Source: Lates calcarifer
Lineage: Eukaryota > Chordata > Actinopteri > Centropomidae
Reading direction: 5' to 3'
DNA length: 64,000 bases
Assembly (NCBI RefSeq): GCF_001640805.2
Contig: NC_066848.1
Location: forward strand, 24,391,512 to 24,455,511
Shown one piece after another: positions 22,915-36,149 of this stretch. Position 1 is the stretch's first letter, and each line of letters starts with the position of its first letter. The position numbers were made by a program, and so were the translations under genes. The notes beneath the pieces were generated by a model. The model saw only the letters and a program-made list of their open reading frames with translations, did no database searches and had not been told where the DNA came from.

Positions 22915-25405
22915 ATCATTTTTTATACAATGGCTGGAAAACGGATGTGCCAGTGTTCGTATATGAACAATTGCGTAGGAAGCTCACCATGACATAGAGA
23001 GGGCACTCTATTAATTTTCCTGTTGCCAGGATTTTAGAAAAACTGAGGTCACAAGGTCTTTTCTTTTTTTTTTCAATTTTTTAATTACTTGGATTTTTCT
23101 GTATTTACTTATCTATTTAATTGCCGAGATACCTTCTGTAAATTTTAACAAGGACATATGTGTCGTCAATGGTGGCTATGGTCCTGCCTCTAGGCCATGC
23201 CAAGGCCAATATGTGGCCACTACAATGTGCGTAGTCTAATTAGCATTGATTAGAGTGGTAAGTCAAAGAGGCCAAAACAGAGGAACCTAACATAGCTTAT
23301 TAGCTATGTTGTACCAACCATTTTTATTTAATCCTCATCTATATAAACTATTCCACTTAAGAAGCCTGATTTGCAGGCAGGTGTGAAATAGGAGATGATG
23401 TAGATTTGTTTGTGTGTGTGTGTTCTATCCAGCACTTTTGTATTTAACGGGAGTAATGAAATTTACAGCCTCTAACAACTGAAAGTTGGCCTTCCCGCTT
23501 TTGCTGTGTTTTAATTTAGACTACTTTACCTTAGGTAACTTAATAATTTAATTTATATGATGGTCTTTAACTGCAAAGCTACCCATCATGCATTTCCTTG
23601 CAAATTTTGAGATTCATGAATTTTGACAAGGCTACTGGTATTTCTTCTCTTCCCTTAGCTGGCATGTTTCCAGTCTCCAGTGTATATGGAACTGGTAAAC
23701 ATTTCACAGCTATGGGCCAAGGAATATACAGTGGACTCATAGGATATCACATACCTGAAAATCGATATGCCCTTGGTTTTATACTGTTGGCTTTCAGGGA
23801 TACCAGAGAAGCATAAGATGTTTCATTTTGTGTGTTGATTCTTTTGGTCAGGCTATTATTACGCGATCAGTCCACATAACTCCTCTAATAAAATGGATGT
23901 TCACCCCTGGGAAGAAAGAATATCCAATTACTTGGATGCTCAGTCATTATGTGATTGCTCTATCATGATGTTAATTCTATGGTATGGTATTATTGTACAG
24001 GGAGATGACTACAACTGGACTAGAAAATGACCTCCATTTGTACATATAACTATCAGCTGTAACAACCCCAACAACCACATTAAAGTGATTTGAATGTATT
24101 TTTCATTTTTCATATTTGAGACGGAGTTTCACCACTGAATTATGCACTAGTTGAAACAGCACCTACTTGTTGAGCTTGACAGTTTACTCTTGAACTTGGA
24201 AACAGACAACAGTTGACAAAACAATCTCCACTCCAGGTCCACATACGCTTCAAGAATAAGCATGTGTGAAAGCTCAACTTTTATGCCAACATGGACAAAA
24301 AGGCCTAAGAGTCCTCAAAATAATGGAAAATTGGAACATTCACACTTCCATGACAGCTGTATAAACATCATCTACTTGTGAAGGCTGTGTGATAATCAAA
24401 AGCTCTGTAGGTAGCAGTTATTCTGTATTCTGCCTATTATTACACCTGACAATTATGTGATTTATAATAAATATTTTTTATTTGCATTATGGTTAATCAA
24501 AAGTATTACAAAGTTTGAACAGTATCTGTAACAAACTACTCATTTCATAATAATTTCCTATGAAGTCTTCCTGGACAGAACGTTATTGGGAAAATAGAAT
24601 CAAACTTCTGAGGCAGTTATTTAAGTTTAGTCACTTATCTCAAATATATAATCAGTTACTGATTTCAAGAGGAAAAATTGATTCAATATTCATTCATGTT
24701 TGGAAACTTTTCTCTATATAAATACATGTGGAATATCCTTGCCTTTTACTTTTTTAGTTGCTCAAAAGGTTCTTGGTCCCCTGGGAAAGTTCCTGCAGTA
24801 GAAGCACACAATTAAATTTATTAATGTGTCTGCTGGATGCGCAAGTAAATAATTGTTTGCTGAAACGCTTGCACATTAGCCATAAGAACTTACAAGATGA
24901 TTTAATTATGACTGTGTTTCTGCCCCCTGATGGTCAAAAATAAATGAATATAGCTTTACATTCTTGTGTTGCATCAAAAGCTATTTAACTGATGTGAGTT
25001 GAATGATCCGGCTTCATATCATACCATCAATATTATTCTTGTTTCTTGGAATTTTAAACTGCAGAAAGAAAAAACGTGGGGAAAAAAGAAAGCAAACAAA
25101 CAAAAAAGGATTAAAGAAGTTAAATAATGCAGAGTGGATATCAAAGACTACAGAAATGAATGAGAAATTCTAGTTCTAGTACCATTCTGAATGGTATTCC
25201 CACCTTGAGTTAGATGGCCTCCATTCGGGGAAGTGGTCATTTTGAAATCAAAAAAATCCTAAGTAACCATGAGTCTGGTAAGAAACAAGTGCACCTAGAG
25301 AAGCAATGCGGTGCTAAGAACTCGAGAAGAAATGAGTGAGTAGTTGTACAACCTTCCACCCTGTTGTCTAGTGCCAAACTAACTCGTACAGTCCCATTCC
25401 CCCTA

Positions 25406-25407
<2 letters not shown>
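22915..25407. other. Gene-free stretch
   Basis: AT-rich DNA with a few TAATAAATATTTTTTATT-like runs (around 24465). Short open frames lack motifs. No features recognised. Confidence 0.5.

Positions 25408-25439
<32 letters not shown>
25408..25439 (+). repeat. (CA)16 microsatellite
   Basis: Uninterrupted CA run. Confidence 0.95.
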
Positions 25440-25441
<2 letters not shown>

Positions 25442-25559
25442 TGCATTACTTTCAAGTAACAAAAGAAAAGAAAAATGCAAGTAGCAGAGAGCCGTGAAGT
25501 GGAACAAAAGAAGGTTTGCATACCAGGTGAGCAAATCATACACAATTACTTACTGCTTA

Positions 25560-25810
25560 TTAGCTACATTCACCCTACATAAAGGCCTCTTATTTTCAAT
25601 TATTTCTCTGCATTGGCATTTTTGAAGCCCGATGAGTCACTGGCTGTTCTGCTCTCAGTCTGTCCAGTGCCGCCCACACCATCGCATTAAGACCCCGACT
25701 CCAAACACCAAGCAGGTGGCAGGGAACATTAGGTGGCTATGGATCACATAGCAGCACAAACAGCACATCACATTTTCATAAATTTCTTAAGATTATGGAC
25801 AATGAAGCCA
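25560..25810. promoter_or_regulatory. Candidate conserved non-coding element
   Basis: Unique block with GCCCGATGAGTCACTGGC (AP-1-like TGAGTCA) and ATCGCATTAAGACCCCGAC. No repeat or coding signal. Confidence 0.25.
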
Positions 25811-27050
25811 CCAGAATGTAGGGCAGCAGAGTTAGACGATGAGAGTCTCTCTGCCTGCATCTGTGTACGTGTGTGTATACTTCTGTGTTAAGGAGTGTGT
25901 GTGTGTGTGTGTGTTTCTATGTGTGTGCCATTCAATTTAAGGCCTATTTATGAGTGTGCCATAGCCATAGCTGATGGCAGTTATGTGCCTAGGCTCAAAG
26001 GTTAAACCATAGGCTATTGTGTAGCTGATGTGCACCTGTGACTGGCTGCTTGTGTTTTTCCTGACATGTTTCTGATGCCAGTGGAGTTTGTTGAGAGCAA
26101 AGACAACGTTGCGGAAGTTATATAGAGAGTCAGTAGTCTTTTCCTTTCCAGTAACATCTAACAAAGTGATTATGCTGCAAACCCTCTGCTCACCGCAATC
26201 GCAACTCTGCATGAATAAATGAATGTAGATATAGCGACTGTGCGACAGTAGTCTCCTATTCAGTAATAACACGATAACAAAATGTTATAAGTTACCTGGA
26301 TGTAACTCTAGTTCTATAAATCTGTGTGTGTAGGTCACCACTGTGCTGAATCACACAAGTAAATGAAAGAATGTAAACACAGTTACTGTGGGGGATTATA
26401 AAGCATGATACAGCCTGATAATACATGCTTCTAGTGTTGCGGGGGTGATATCAACGGGCAAAATCCGACACTCAACTATAAATCAAAACCTACGCTGTAG
26501 GTGCTTATGGTGGGACTCCTGTTAACCCCTTGCATTGAGTATAAATCCAGCTTTAGAATCCTTTGCCCATGTGTGTTGTTTGCCTCCTTTTTCCATGTCT
26601 CTGTTTTACATGAGTGAAGTTGGTCTCTGCTTGTGTATGTATGTTTCTAAGTATGTCTCATAGCCTCTGCATGTGTGTGAGTATACCTATATGGGTGGCT
26701 GCTGTGGTCGTACTCTATCTGTGTGCCTGTGTCCCTGCAAGTGTGTGGGCCTGTAAATAGCTGTGGCAACTGTAATGCTACTGTAATGCTATGTGTGGTC
26801 CTAGAGGGGCCAGATAACCAGATGGCCAACACATTACTGCCAACACATACAGTGATATTAAACACACACACATAAACAGACACACTGAAGGGACTAAACC
26901 TCTGAAGGCCTTATTTCAGGCCAGGGCCACGGGTAGAGCATCAGCCTGCTGGCTGTGTCCCTCTTCTGGGTAAAAGTCCAGGCCCAGACAGCCTGGCAGC
27001 CAGAAGCCAATGGGCCTTACACATGCCAGCTGAAGACTGCTGGGAGGATG

Positions 27051-27052
<2 letters not shown>
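25811..27052. other. Gene-free stretch with (GT)n
   Basis: A (GT)10 run lies at 25895-25914. The stretch near 26290-26330 (ACCTGGATGTAACTCTAGTT) resembles an unclassified fish repeat but was not delimited. No gene seen. Confidence 0.45.

Positions 27053-27093
<41 letters not shown>
27053..27093 (+). repeat. (GT)20 microsatellite
   Basis: Uninterrupted GT run; a second (GT)14 lies at 27246-27273. Confidence 0.95.
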
Positions 27094-27094
<1 letters not shown>

Positions 27095-27241
27095 GGTGTG
27101 TTTGCCCTCAGCTTTTGTGAGAACTCCCCTGCCTCTGGGCACCACATGTTCTTATCGGGGCTTATGAGAGTTTGGGAGATTTGTACCAAGTTGCAAAGTT
27201 GTCTAGCCAAGAAAAAAAAAGTTCAAAGACTGTGTGTCCGC

Positions 27242-27276
<35 letters not shown>

Positions 27277-27939
27277 TTGTGTCGACAGATGTCAAGTACA
27301 TGCTGGGCCCTTGCATAAGACTGGGAGTTTCTGTCTTACCTGAGGCTGCTGTGCAGCTGTCCTGAGCTGATCGCTGTCCCTACAACAGATACTGAGAGTT
27401 TGTGAGTTGGTATGTGTGTCTGTCTGTGTGTTGGCCAAGCAATGAGTATTCTGCTCCTTTTTAGCTGTAATAGGTAGCTGGGGCCTTGAGGTGGAGATGA
27501 TACCTTTCATTCTCTCAGATCACGCCTGTTACATCTCTACTGCAAGAACCTCAAACAAGTCCAATTGTACTCAGAAAGACAATGACCTCAATGATTGAGA
27601 ATCTTCAGTTAATTTAATGCAATAAAATAGAGGTGATTTTGGTTTATATATTGTTTTCATGTAAAAGATACTCTGACTTAACAGCATAACAAAAAAGAAG
27701 AGAGTGGCCATGGCAGTATTAAAGAGAGAAATAAGATAAAAGGGAATGATGGAAACAAAGTGAGTCAGAAAGAGATAAAGAGTCAGAAATAGGGAGAAAA
27801 AAATATTTTTTTTCAAGGATAGGAGGGGGTCTTCTCTAGCACTACACCCCACACCTCCCCCGCAAAACCACATGATAATATTTTTTTTTAAAAAAAGGGA
27901 TAAAAAGCTACATGCCTTTGGATTTACAGCCCGGCTATC

Positions 27940-28200
27940 AGTAGCCACAAGCTCCAGTGCGAGACGGCGTGACAGGTGTACGTTTCAGCAACTTAAACAG
28001 CACGGATTAAGCCACTAGTGGCTCCTCTTCATATGCATTCCTTATGGGAGTTAAGGCCATTTGAAATGCAGGGCCAAAGGCAAGATTACCGGCTCATAGG
28101 CCCATGGAGAGAGGTGTGCTGCAACTAAAAGCCTGGATTTGAATAATTGTGGCAGGGCTTAGCGCCCAGAATCAGCACAGAACAGAACCAATGGATTATT
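27940..28200. promoter_or_regulatory. Candidate conserved non-coding element
   Basis: Complex unique block: GGATTAAGCCACTAGTGGC, CATATGCATTCC, GGCAAGATTACCGGC and TTTGAATAATTGTGG. It ends at a CACT/CTCT/CA microsatellite. Inference only. Confidence 0.3.
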
Positions 28201-28202
28201 AC

Positions 28203-28219
28203 ACACACTCACTCACTCA

Positions 28220-28262
<43 letters not shown>
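28203..28262 (+). repeat. (CACT)n-(CT)n-(CA)n compound microsatellite
   Basis: CACT repeats, then CT, then a CA run at 28232-28262. (GT)n runs follow at 28432-28458 and 28589-28610. Confidence 0.9.
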
Positions 28263-28263
<1 letters not shown>

Positions 28264-28425
28264 AACTTTGGAAGGCTTTGACTTGTCTGAGTCAATAACT
28301 CACAGTATCACCATGTGTGTATGTGTGTAACTGTGTTTTTGGTAAGGGGTTGGTTTGTGTCATATCTGTCTCCATGCCATAATGCAAACACATGTGACAG
28401 ATGTTCTGCTGCTCTGCAGCGTGTA

Positions 28426-28456
<31 letters not shown>

Positions 28457-29914
28457 GACAGACCATACTCATATGAGCCTGAACTTGCATTTGCATGTGT
28501 GCCTTCGTGTGAGTGTATGTGTGTGCATAAACAAGTGTATATTTATGGTGTGAATAGCTGAATTTGTGCACATTTGCTTCTGCATGACTGTGTGTGTGTG
28601 TGTGTGTGTGTCTGTGAATGTCACCACCTAAAGACAGCAGAGCCAGTGTTCCAGCTCCGTATGTTTTGACACTGTTTGAAGGCTTAGCAGTGCTTGAGGT
28701 GCCAGACAGAACGGAAGGAGAGGAAGTAAGGATGAGGAGCTGCAAGAAAAAAAGACGGGTGAAAAGAATGGATAATAAAGGGAAGGATGAGGGGTGGTCT
28801 CATATGAGTTTCAGTGGAGAGATAGTGAGGGGAGTGGTTGAATGTATTCAATCTGTTTTAAAAAGGGAGGAGGAAGCACCTCTAGGAGGTGGGAGCAAGA
28901 GACAGTGGGATACACCCATACATTACATTGCATTCATCTGAAAATAAATAAAATATAAACAATATAATAATGTATAAACAATGGCTATTACATTGTCTTC
29001 TAGGCATGGCACAGACATAGGCATAGGCATGTTGGCATGTCATACTGTAACACAAAAAGAAACGGGTGGTATTAATAACATAAAATATGACTGCATTAAA
29101 CCTAGATTAGCTACTTCCAAGTCCTCCTATTGTATTGGTATACTGGCATGGCTTATTGAGGTATTTAATGGAACTGAGCCGTCATCAGCCATATTTGTTT
29201 CACCTGTGCTTTTCCTGCTATGACAAGTCAAAATGTCTACTGTGAAAATGAATTCCTAACTAGGTGAATGACAGTTGGCAACAAATTTGATTATTGTTTA
29301 AATCATTTTAATGCAAATATGCCAAAAATTCTTCAGTCGCATCTTCTTAAATTAGAAGATTTTGTGGTTTTCATAGTCCTCTGAAAACTAAATATCTTTG
29401 GGTTTTGGACAGCTGTTTTATTTAAAATGTGAACTTAGACAATGGGATTTTATTTTTTCTTTGATTTGTTTTGTTTTTTTGTCTTCATATTATTATAGTG
29501 AAGAGATGACAGAAAATGAAGGAGAGAGATTTGTGACAGACTGAACTGCTTTGTTCATGGTGGTTCATGGCTGGTTTCCTAACCCCTCAGGCAGAGGGGT
29601 GGCCCATAAAAAACCTAAAAAATGTTTATTTTGTTACATTTTTTTTTTTTGATTCCTCACATATATATCTAATTGTTTTGGGTTTTTTGTGTATTTTAAA
29701 TGAATAAAGAATAAAAAATAGAGTTTCACTCTGTGCACCAACAACAGTACTGTAAGTAATTTAAGTAATTTAAGACAGGATGCTTAAGTCCTTCCCCTCA
29801 CTTCTAGCCACATGACTACAAAGCCTAGGCAGGTGACTAGTATCCCACAGCATAGCAGCAAAGAATGTTTCACTTTGAAAATGTAATAACAACAAAAAAA
29901 GTCACATTAAAACA
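28263..29914. other. Gene-free stretch
   Basis: CA/GT-rich to 28620, then a purine-rich part (28680-28900), then AT-rich DNA. No recognised gene. Confidence 0.5.
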
Positions 29915-29921
29915 CGCGCAC

Positions 29922-29958
<37 letters not shown>

Positions 29959-29994
29959 ATATATATGTAGTATATATATATATATATATATATA
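29915..29994 (+). repeat. (CA)n-(AT)n compound microsatellite
   Basis: CA run to about 29954, then imperfect AT repeats to 29994. Confidence 0.9.
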
Positions 29995-32329
29995 TTCATT
30001 TTATCTCACATGATATGTAATGAATGAAGTAAATGGTCAATTTTAATGTAGAAATATGCAATAGTACCAGTTTTAAAAAAAGAAAAAGAGAGTGAAAGAA
30101 ACTGTCAGGAAGCCAATTTGATGTGTCAATGATCAAATCCCACCAAGACAGACCCAAGTTCACCGAGACCCCACAGCCTCAACATATGCAAAACAGCTGA
30201 GTGTGTCCTCACTTTTTAAATGGTGTGAGCAACACTGAATAACAGCAGCATCAACACCTGCTGCCGCATCTCGACCAAAGAGAGTTGGAGAGACAAGAGG
30301 ACAAACACCAATTGTAACACTCTGAAGATGCTCTGACACACCCCGGCCACATACGTGCACACACGTATATGCACACACACACACACACACATATACAGAT
30401 ACCACAAGAAGTGCTAGTTCCAAATGGAGTAGCATGAATATGACTAAAAAACAAATATATTAGACTGAATCTGTTACTGTCATTGGTGTCCCATAACAAA
30501 TACTTCGTTGTAATGGGCAAGTTAACTAGTTTAGCCTATGAAAACAGTTAACCCAGGGTCACGGGGAAATTAAAGATATCTTGGGCCTTGATTTGGTTTT
30601 CTAAATATAAAATAATATAAAATGGCCATAATCACATTTTATTTAAAAAAAATAGTAATAAGATAAAATAAAACAATTTTTAAAACAATTATAAAAATGC
30701 ATATATCAAAAATCTGGTGAGGCATGTCCCATCCCAGCTTGAATGGGATGCAACCAAGATATTGTATTACTCAAACAATATTACTGGCAGCATATTGTGT
30801 GTTCTATTGAACTTCATCATGCTAGCTAGCAGTTTTCCTGAGGTCTCTGTCTCTCTTTGGGCTACTTAGATCAGTAAAACTAACACTGGCGATCATGGAT
30901 AACTAGTGTCACGAAGCTGGTTATCACCTATCTTTGGTTAATACTGGGGTGTTCAGCTACAAGTGAAAGAAGCACTTTGTTAACTGCTACCTTACAAGCC
31001 ACATAATCAGAAACACATATTAATTAAGAGGGATATTCAATCTGAAATGTGAACATTTTTATCACGCAACTAGAACATAAGAAGAAGCTGTAGAAAACTT
31101 GATATAATTTCCAAATATAAAGACTAAGGCTAAGAATAAGTGTCAATATCCAAGGCTACAACACACACACACACACACACACACATTCTCTCACTCTCTC
31201 ACTCACTACAGTCACTCACTGCAGGGGCCAGTTACGCTTTATGTAATAAAAGCAACTTGTTACTTGGAAAGCTGACTTTCTACAGCTTCAGTGTGTAATT
31301 AAGATAGATTCTCATTACTGCTCTTATATCTTCTTCTTCCTCCTCAGAGGACTCATGTTTTCCTACTCATGTATCTGACTTTTATCTCAGTCAAAGACTG
31401 TCCGCTCAAACTGACCAGGGTCAAAGTCTATGTTTTTTTATATGTCTCTGTGTGAGGGAGCTGGGGCAAATGAAGTGATTTGCATAAACTGTGTTATTTC
31501 TTTTGTGTCTGTACAATTTGTTTTGTATGTATGTGGAAAGTGATAAGTATCCTGAGTGTCATATCACCATTAGTTCCCAGTAGCATGCATATCATAAGTT
31601 ATCTTGACATAAAGATGGCTGACAAAATCAAGCGTAAGTCTTGTGGTATCTAACCTCACAGGCTGCAAATTACTTCTTGCTAACTGCAATAGAATCATAA
31701 TAGCACCATAAAAGTTCCCACCAATTAACTATGCCCTTTTTCTGGGACCTGGTGAGCCACTGAAGACAATGCATTACAGGCAAGTAAAGTCATAAACGCC
31801 AGAATAATCCTTAGTAGTAATATGTGAAAGAAAGTGACATGATTGAAATGAGATGAAAAAGATGGGCAAAATCACTCATTTCTTACACTGGCAGATGAGC
31901 TTGTGGGGATCTCTAATGAGAAAGGCTATTTCAATTCTACAGTGGCAGAGATAGAGACTCGTGCCTATTGTGTGAAGTACGAGGAGCGCCATACACTCCC
32001 AAAAAAAGGACTTTTTTTATTAAGGTGTGACTGTGCTGTCCCTCCTCTTATTTTGGAGAGGATGATGTTGCAGTCTTCTCTCTCATCTCTCCTCTGGACC
32101 CTGTCTTTTTCACAGGTCCCCAGACAGAGTCATGTAAATCTATCAAGTCATCTGAGAGAAGCGCAGGCTTTGGGTGTGATAATGACTTACAGAGGACTAC
32201 CAATGGGGAGAGGACATGCCTGACACACACACACGCATGCACATGAACACACACCAATGTACCATCCACACCTCTCTACTCCAAGCTAGCTGAGCAATCT
32301 CCACACTCATCTTGTCCCCAACCCCCCAC
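29995..32329. other. Gene-free stretch
   Basis: Includes (CA)n at 30371-30390 and 31161-31184. Otherwise AT-rich unique DNA without recognised features. Confidence 0.5.
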
Positions 32330-32610
32330 ATACTGTGTCAGCTGCAGATTGAGGTGGCAGCGCCCATCATAATGCCGTAGAAGGGGCTGTTTGAGGGCAC
32401 TGCCAGTCCTGCTGGAAGCCGGGGTACCCAGCCTGAGCTCCAGGTCTCAGTGGGTAGCTACAGGGAATGGGCCAGCCAGGGTGGTAATAGAGTAAATAAC
32501 TCAAATGAGGCAGAGTGTGAATTACTTCTCTGATGGGCTGGAGGGGTCCCTGCTGTGAATCCGACTGGGGGGTCCAGCTAGGAAGAGCCTCGAAAATGTG
32601 GGGAAATGGG
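32330..32610. promoter_or_regulatory. Candidate conserved non-coding element
   Basis: Relatively GC-rich unique block (GGTGGCAGCGCCCATCATAA, GAGTAAATAACTCAAATGAG, GTGAATTACTTCTC). No coding motif recognised on either strand. Confidence 0.25.
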
Positions 32611-34616
32611 TTCAGGATGTGACGAGGTACCTGGGGGTGGTATGTCAGCGGGGATGGGGTGTGTGAGAGTGTTTAATACAGGTGATGATGGAGGGAAAAA
32701 ATTGCTTGAGGCAACTGTGCCGCAGCAGGTCTGGACGAACCACAGTATCCTGGGGGATGGATGGTTGGACAAAAAAAAAAAAAGACCTACATTGATGCAT
32801 CCTGTCCGAAATATTCACTTGTTAAAGTTTGTGGGTTTTTTCTGACTAGCCTTCTGTATGGGTATTTAAATTACTGAAAAATCACCCCTCTATGACATAT
32901 AGCTGCAATGAAAAAATCTCACAGGCTATGGACAGTATGTAGATATTCCAACAATGAACATGACCTGTAGCCCTGTGAGGCCCAGATTCTGAGCACAAAG
33001 GAAACTTCAATGCCAAGGCATGATTGAAAACCACTTCAAAAATGAACCTGCAACCTTGGGCTTCAAAGGGAAGCATATTGCACGAACTAATACAACCAGG
33101 AAAATACATGAATACATTTTCCTTCATTAGGTGACCTCGAAGTAGGTTACATGGTCATTTCTATTCTGTGCCGACCCTCAAGTTCACAGATGCCTCTGAG
33201 CCACCGACAAGCAAACAAAGACTTCAATGACAGTCCCTCAGTGTAGGAAGACTCTACTTATCATTTCAAAGGGACATCCCCCTTCACCCTACCAACTCTA
33301 TACCAATGGACAGGGTGCACTTATAGGACAAAAAAAGTCCAGTTGAAAACTCTGGTCTTGCAATCAAAACATGGACTATCCGTCATCTGTATGCAGTGTT
33401 TCTTAGGACTGAGCTGACAGGAGTTTATGGGTAGTGGTTTTCCTGTTTGTGATCTTGTCCTGACCTTCAGGATCATACGTAATGTATTGCAGCAAGTCTG
33501 TTAAAAGGTATGAAAGTTAAATCAGAAGAACGTTGTTGGCTTGTCTGATGGGGTGGTGGCACACCTTTGACAGGCAGATCTTTAATCTGTGTTTAGGAGG
33601 AGGGTGTATAAAGGAGGGCTGGATGTTGGTTTAGAGATGGAGAAGGGGAAAGCATTTCTGAGAGATGCTGCTCTTATCTTGTAGAAAGACTCGAGAAAGA
33701 CTCAGTGAGCAGTCAATTGACCATACCCTCTTCCACAGCCCTAACTTTTTATTCTCCAGTCCCACTTTCCCCCAGCAGTGGAACTTTACTGACTCTCCAT
33801 GGAAATTTTTGACCTGTAACTTTCTCACCTGCATAGCAGAAACTTTCACCTCACTGAAGAATTGTCTTCTGATAGCAAAGCACAACTGGACAAGACAGCA
33901 GAGATTCAGGGGATGAAAAAAAAGGGATCCACACAGCTGCCCTGCTAAACCACCACATAAAGTTCTTATAGTGATGGCTTCCCCACCTAGATGTTAGATT
34001 TGTTTTCTCCAGGTCTCAAATTGAATATGAGCTCCTACATTGGAAGTTTGCTTAAATGGTGCTCAGCTGGTGGTTGCAAAGCCTCTGGTAAGAGAGAGTT
34101 CCACTGAGGGAATATATTTCTTTGTTTGGTTGGATTTCAGGTGGATAGGCAGTAAGCCATGTAGTATGCAGGTATATCCGGAAGATATGAGATTCAATAA
34201 AGTCCCAGTTGATATGGGTTGCTGTGTTTGGGTTTCCTCTGTGTGGGTGATGTGTGTGTGTATGTGTGTGTGTGCACAAATGCAGGTTGAATTTGAATGG
34301 AGCAAACAGGGAGAGTCATGCTAATTCTCTCTAGTACACAAACAAGAAGGTGGACATGTTCATGCAAGGTGTGATTTGTGGGCGTCAATGGCTTGGGGAG
34401 GGATGAGGAGGGAGGTGAAATGAAAATTGCTCAGCTGGAAAAACTGCATTTATTTCATCTCCTTGCAACATTTTTAGCAGCACTGCACATTTCTTGAGAG
34501 AAGTGAGAGAAACCAGTAACATGGGGTGGGCCTGAAGATAACAATGACTCTATATGAGTAATATGAGGTGCTAAACTCTGTCAGTAGTGCCACAAAAATA
34601 TAAATATATATTTAAA
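32611..34616. other. Gene-free stretch
   Basis: Unique DNA with short A-runs (32771-32782) and TG-rich sequence at 34248-34272. No gene recognised. Confidence 0.5.
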
Positions 34617-34642
34617 ATAGATAAATAAATAAATAAATAAAT
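34617..34642 (+). repeat. (TAAA)n microsatellite
   Basis: About six TAAA units. Confidence 0.85.
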
Positions 34643-34733
34643 GTTGATATGCTTTTTAGGTTGCTTGCTGGCACTTTATTCTATACCTTAATCATGAGCA
34701 CATACTTTATGTGTTTTTTAGCAGGTTAGGTGT

Positions 34734-35499
34734 TGCATTCTGGTAGACAGAACCTCTTCCTGAGCAGACACAGACACTAGCTAGACACGTAAGTAGGTCT
34801 TTATTGCAGGGGGAACTTGATGAGGCTGGGCAATGGCAAGGAGCAGGTGGGGACCTCGGCAGAGGAGGGGCCGAGACTGCCCAGCAGTTTGCAGTGGAAT
34901 GGCATGGTTGAGGGTACTGGTGGAGACTGGAGATGGCTTCAGGTGAGTAGATGGCTGAAGCTGGGAAGCCCATGAGACTGGCTGACTGAAGCAGTTGGGC
35001 ATCATGGTGAGGGAGAAGCTGGAGAGACTGCGACTGACAGACAGGTGGGTGGCGTGGTGAGGGAGAAGGCGGACATAGCCAATGAGCAGTGGTGAAGGTA
35101 ACAGCAGGTGTATGCTGTGATATGCAGGTGAATAGCAGAGGCAGGCGGCAACACAGGCAACAGCAGATTACAGAGGTAAGTGTTAGTCACACTGAAGACA
35201 CTAGATAATAACTCAACACTAAGCTGAGCGACCAAGACAGTTGATACCACAATGACTGGTGGAACAATCTTGCGAAGCATGAGTGGAGAGCCAGGCTTCT
35301 CAAGCAGACAATGATGAGTGACTGGAAGCAGGTGAGCAAGGTACCCGGAGGAGCGCCACACCTCTGCTCATACACACAGGGAGACAGACAGACACGAGGG
35401 GGGGGGGGGGGGACACTAGGACAATAAATGGGGAACAAAACACAGGAGACACTAGGAGAGCGAGAGTGAAGAATCACAGGTGGGGGAGGCTGTGACACC
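34734..35499 (-). mobile_element. Probable solo LTR, minus orientation
   Basis: Read on the - strand it starts near TGTCACAGCCTCCCCC (35497) and ends ...CAGAATGCA (34734), a TG...CA structure. AATAAA on the - strand at 34805-34800 gives a U5 of about 66 bases. The direct repeat AGGTGT flanks it at 34728-34733 and 35500-35505, leaving two extra bases (CC) before the right copy, so the target duplication is approximate. Its first part resembles the LTR fragment at 8360-8644. No internal retrotransposon genes are present, consistent with a solo LTR. A G15 tract lies inside at 35398-35412. Open frames (119, 103, 88 codons) are spurious. Confidence 0.55.
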
Positions 35500-35933
35500 A
35501 GGTGTAACTTCAGAGGGCCAGGCTCCTCTCAGGCCTTTTTGCTGCAGAGCTGCAACCCACTTTGTTTATATGCTTAATTTACCAATTTTGAGGGTTATCC
35601 TGGTTTTGGTCATACTTGGGATACAATCATTTATATCCCTCTATACATGACTGTAACATTGTTACTAATAATAGGGGCTTCTCAGTTTTTTTGTGTTGGT
35701 ATTCTTCCTGGTAGGTTAATTTGTATTGAATATAGCATAATTGAGGTTTATCCAAGTTTCTGAAAGCAGCTAATATGTTTACATGTGCAAACAGATAACT
35801 CCAAAACACAATCTTTGTCAAAGGCTTAATGCTTGTGGTCTCATCCATTTACAGGTTTATAAAAAAAAAGTCTTGTAATTGTGCCAGTGAATGGTTTAAA
35901 CAGAGGATTAAAAGTTACCTCCACATTGGGGGG

Positions 35934-35963
<30 letters not shown>
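35934..35963 (+). repeat. Poly(A) tract, 30 bases
   Basis: Uninterrupted A-run after GGGGGG. It could be the tail of a retroposed sequence, but no source body is recognisable upstream. Confidence 0.9.
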
Positions 35964-35964
<1 letters not shown>

Positions 35965-36149
35965 ATAAGCTGACAGCAAAATCCAGTGTCTGATGAAATA
36001 TAATCCTTATCTTTTTCTGTTTTGTTTTATTTAGTTTAGTTTAGCTTTACTTTGTTTAAAGGCAGTTGCTCTGCCTTTTGTTCAAAGTAAAAAAAGTGGT
36101 AAGAGTAAGAGAGTACAAAGTTCTTTCAGTTGAAGACTGAGCTAAAGAA

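Noticed and set aside
28308..28745. 145-codon - frame with His/Thr repeats
   Set aside because: Translation of CA/GT microsatellites.
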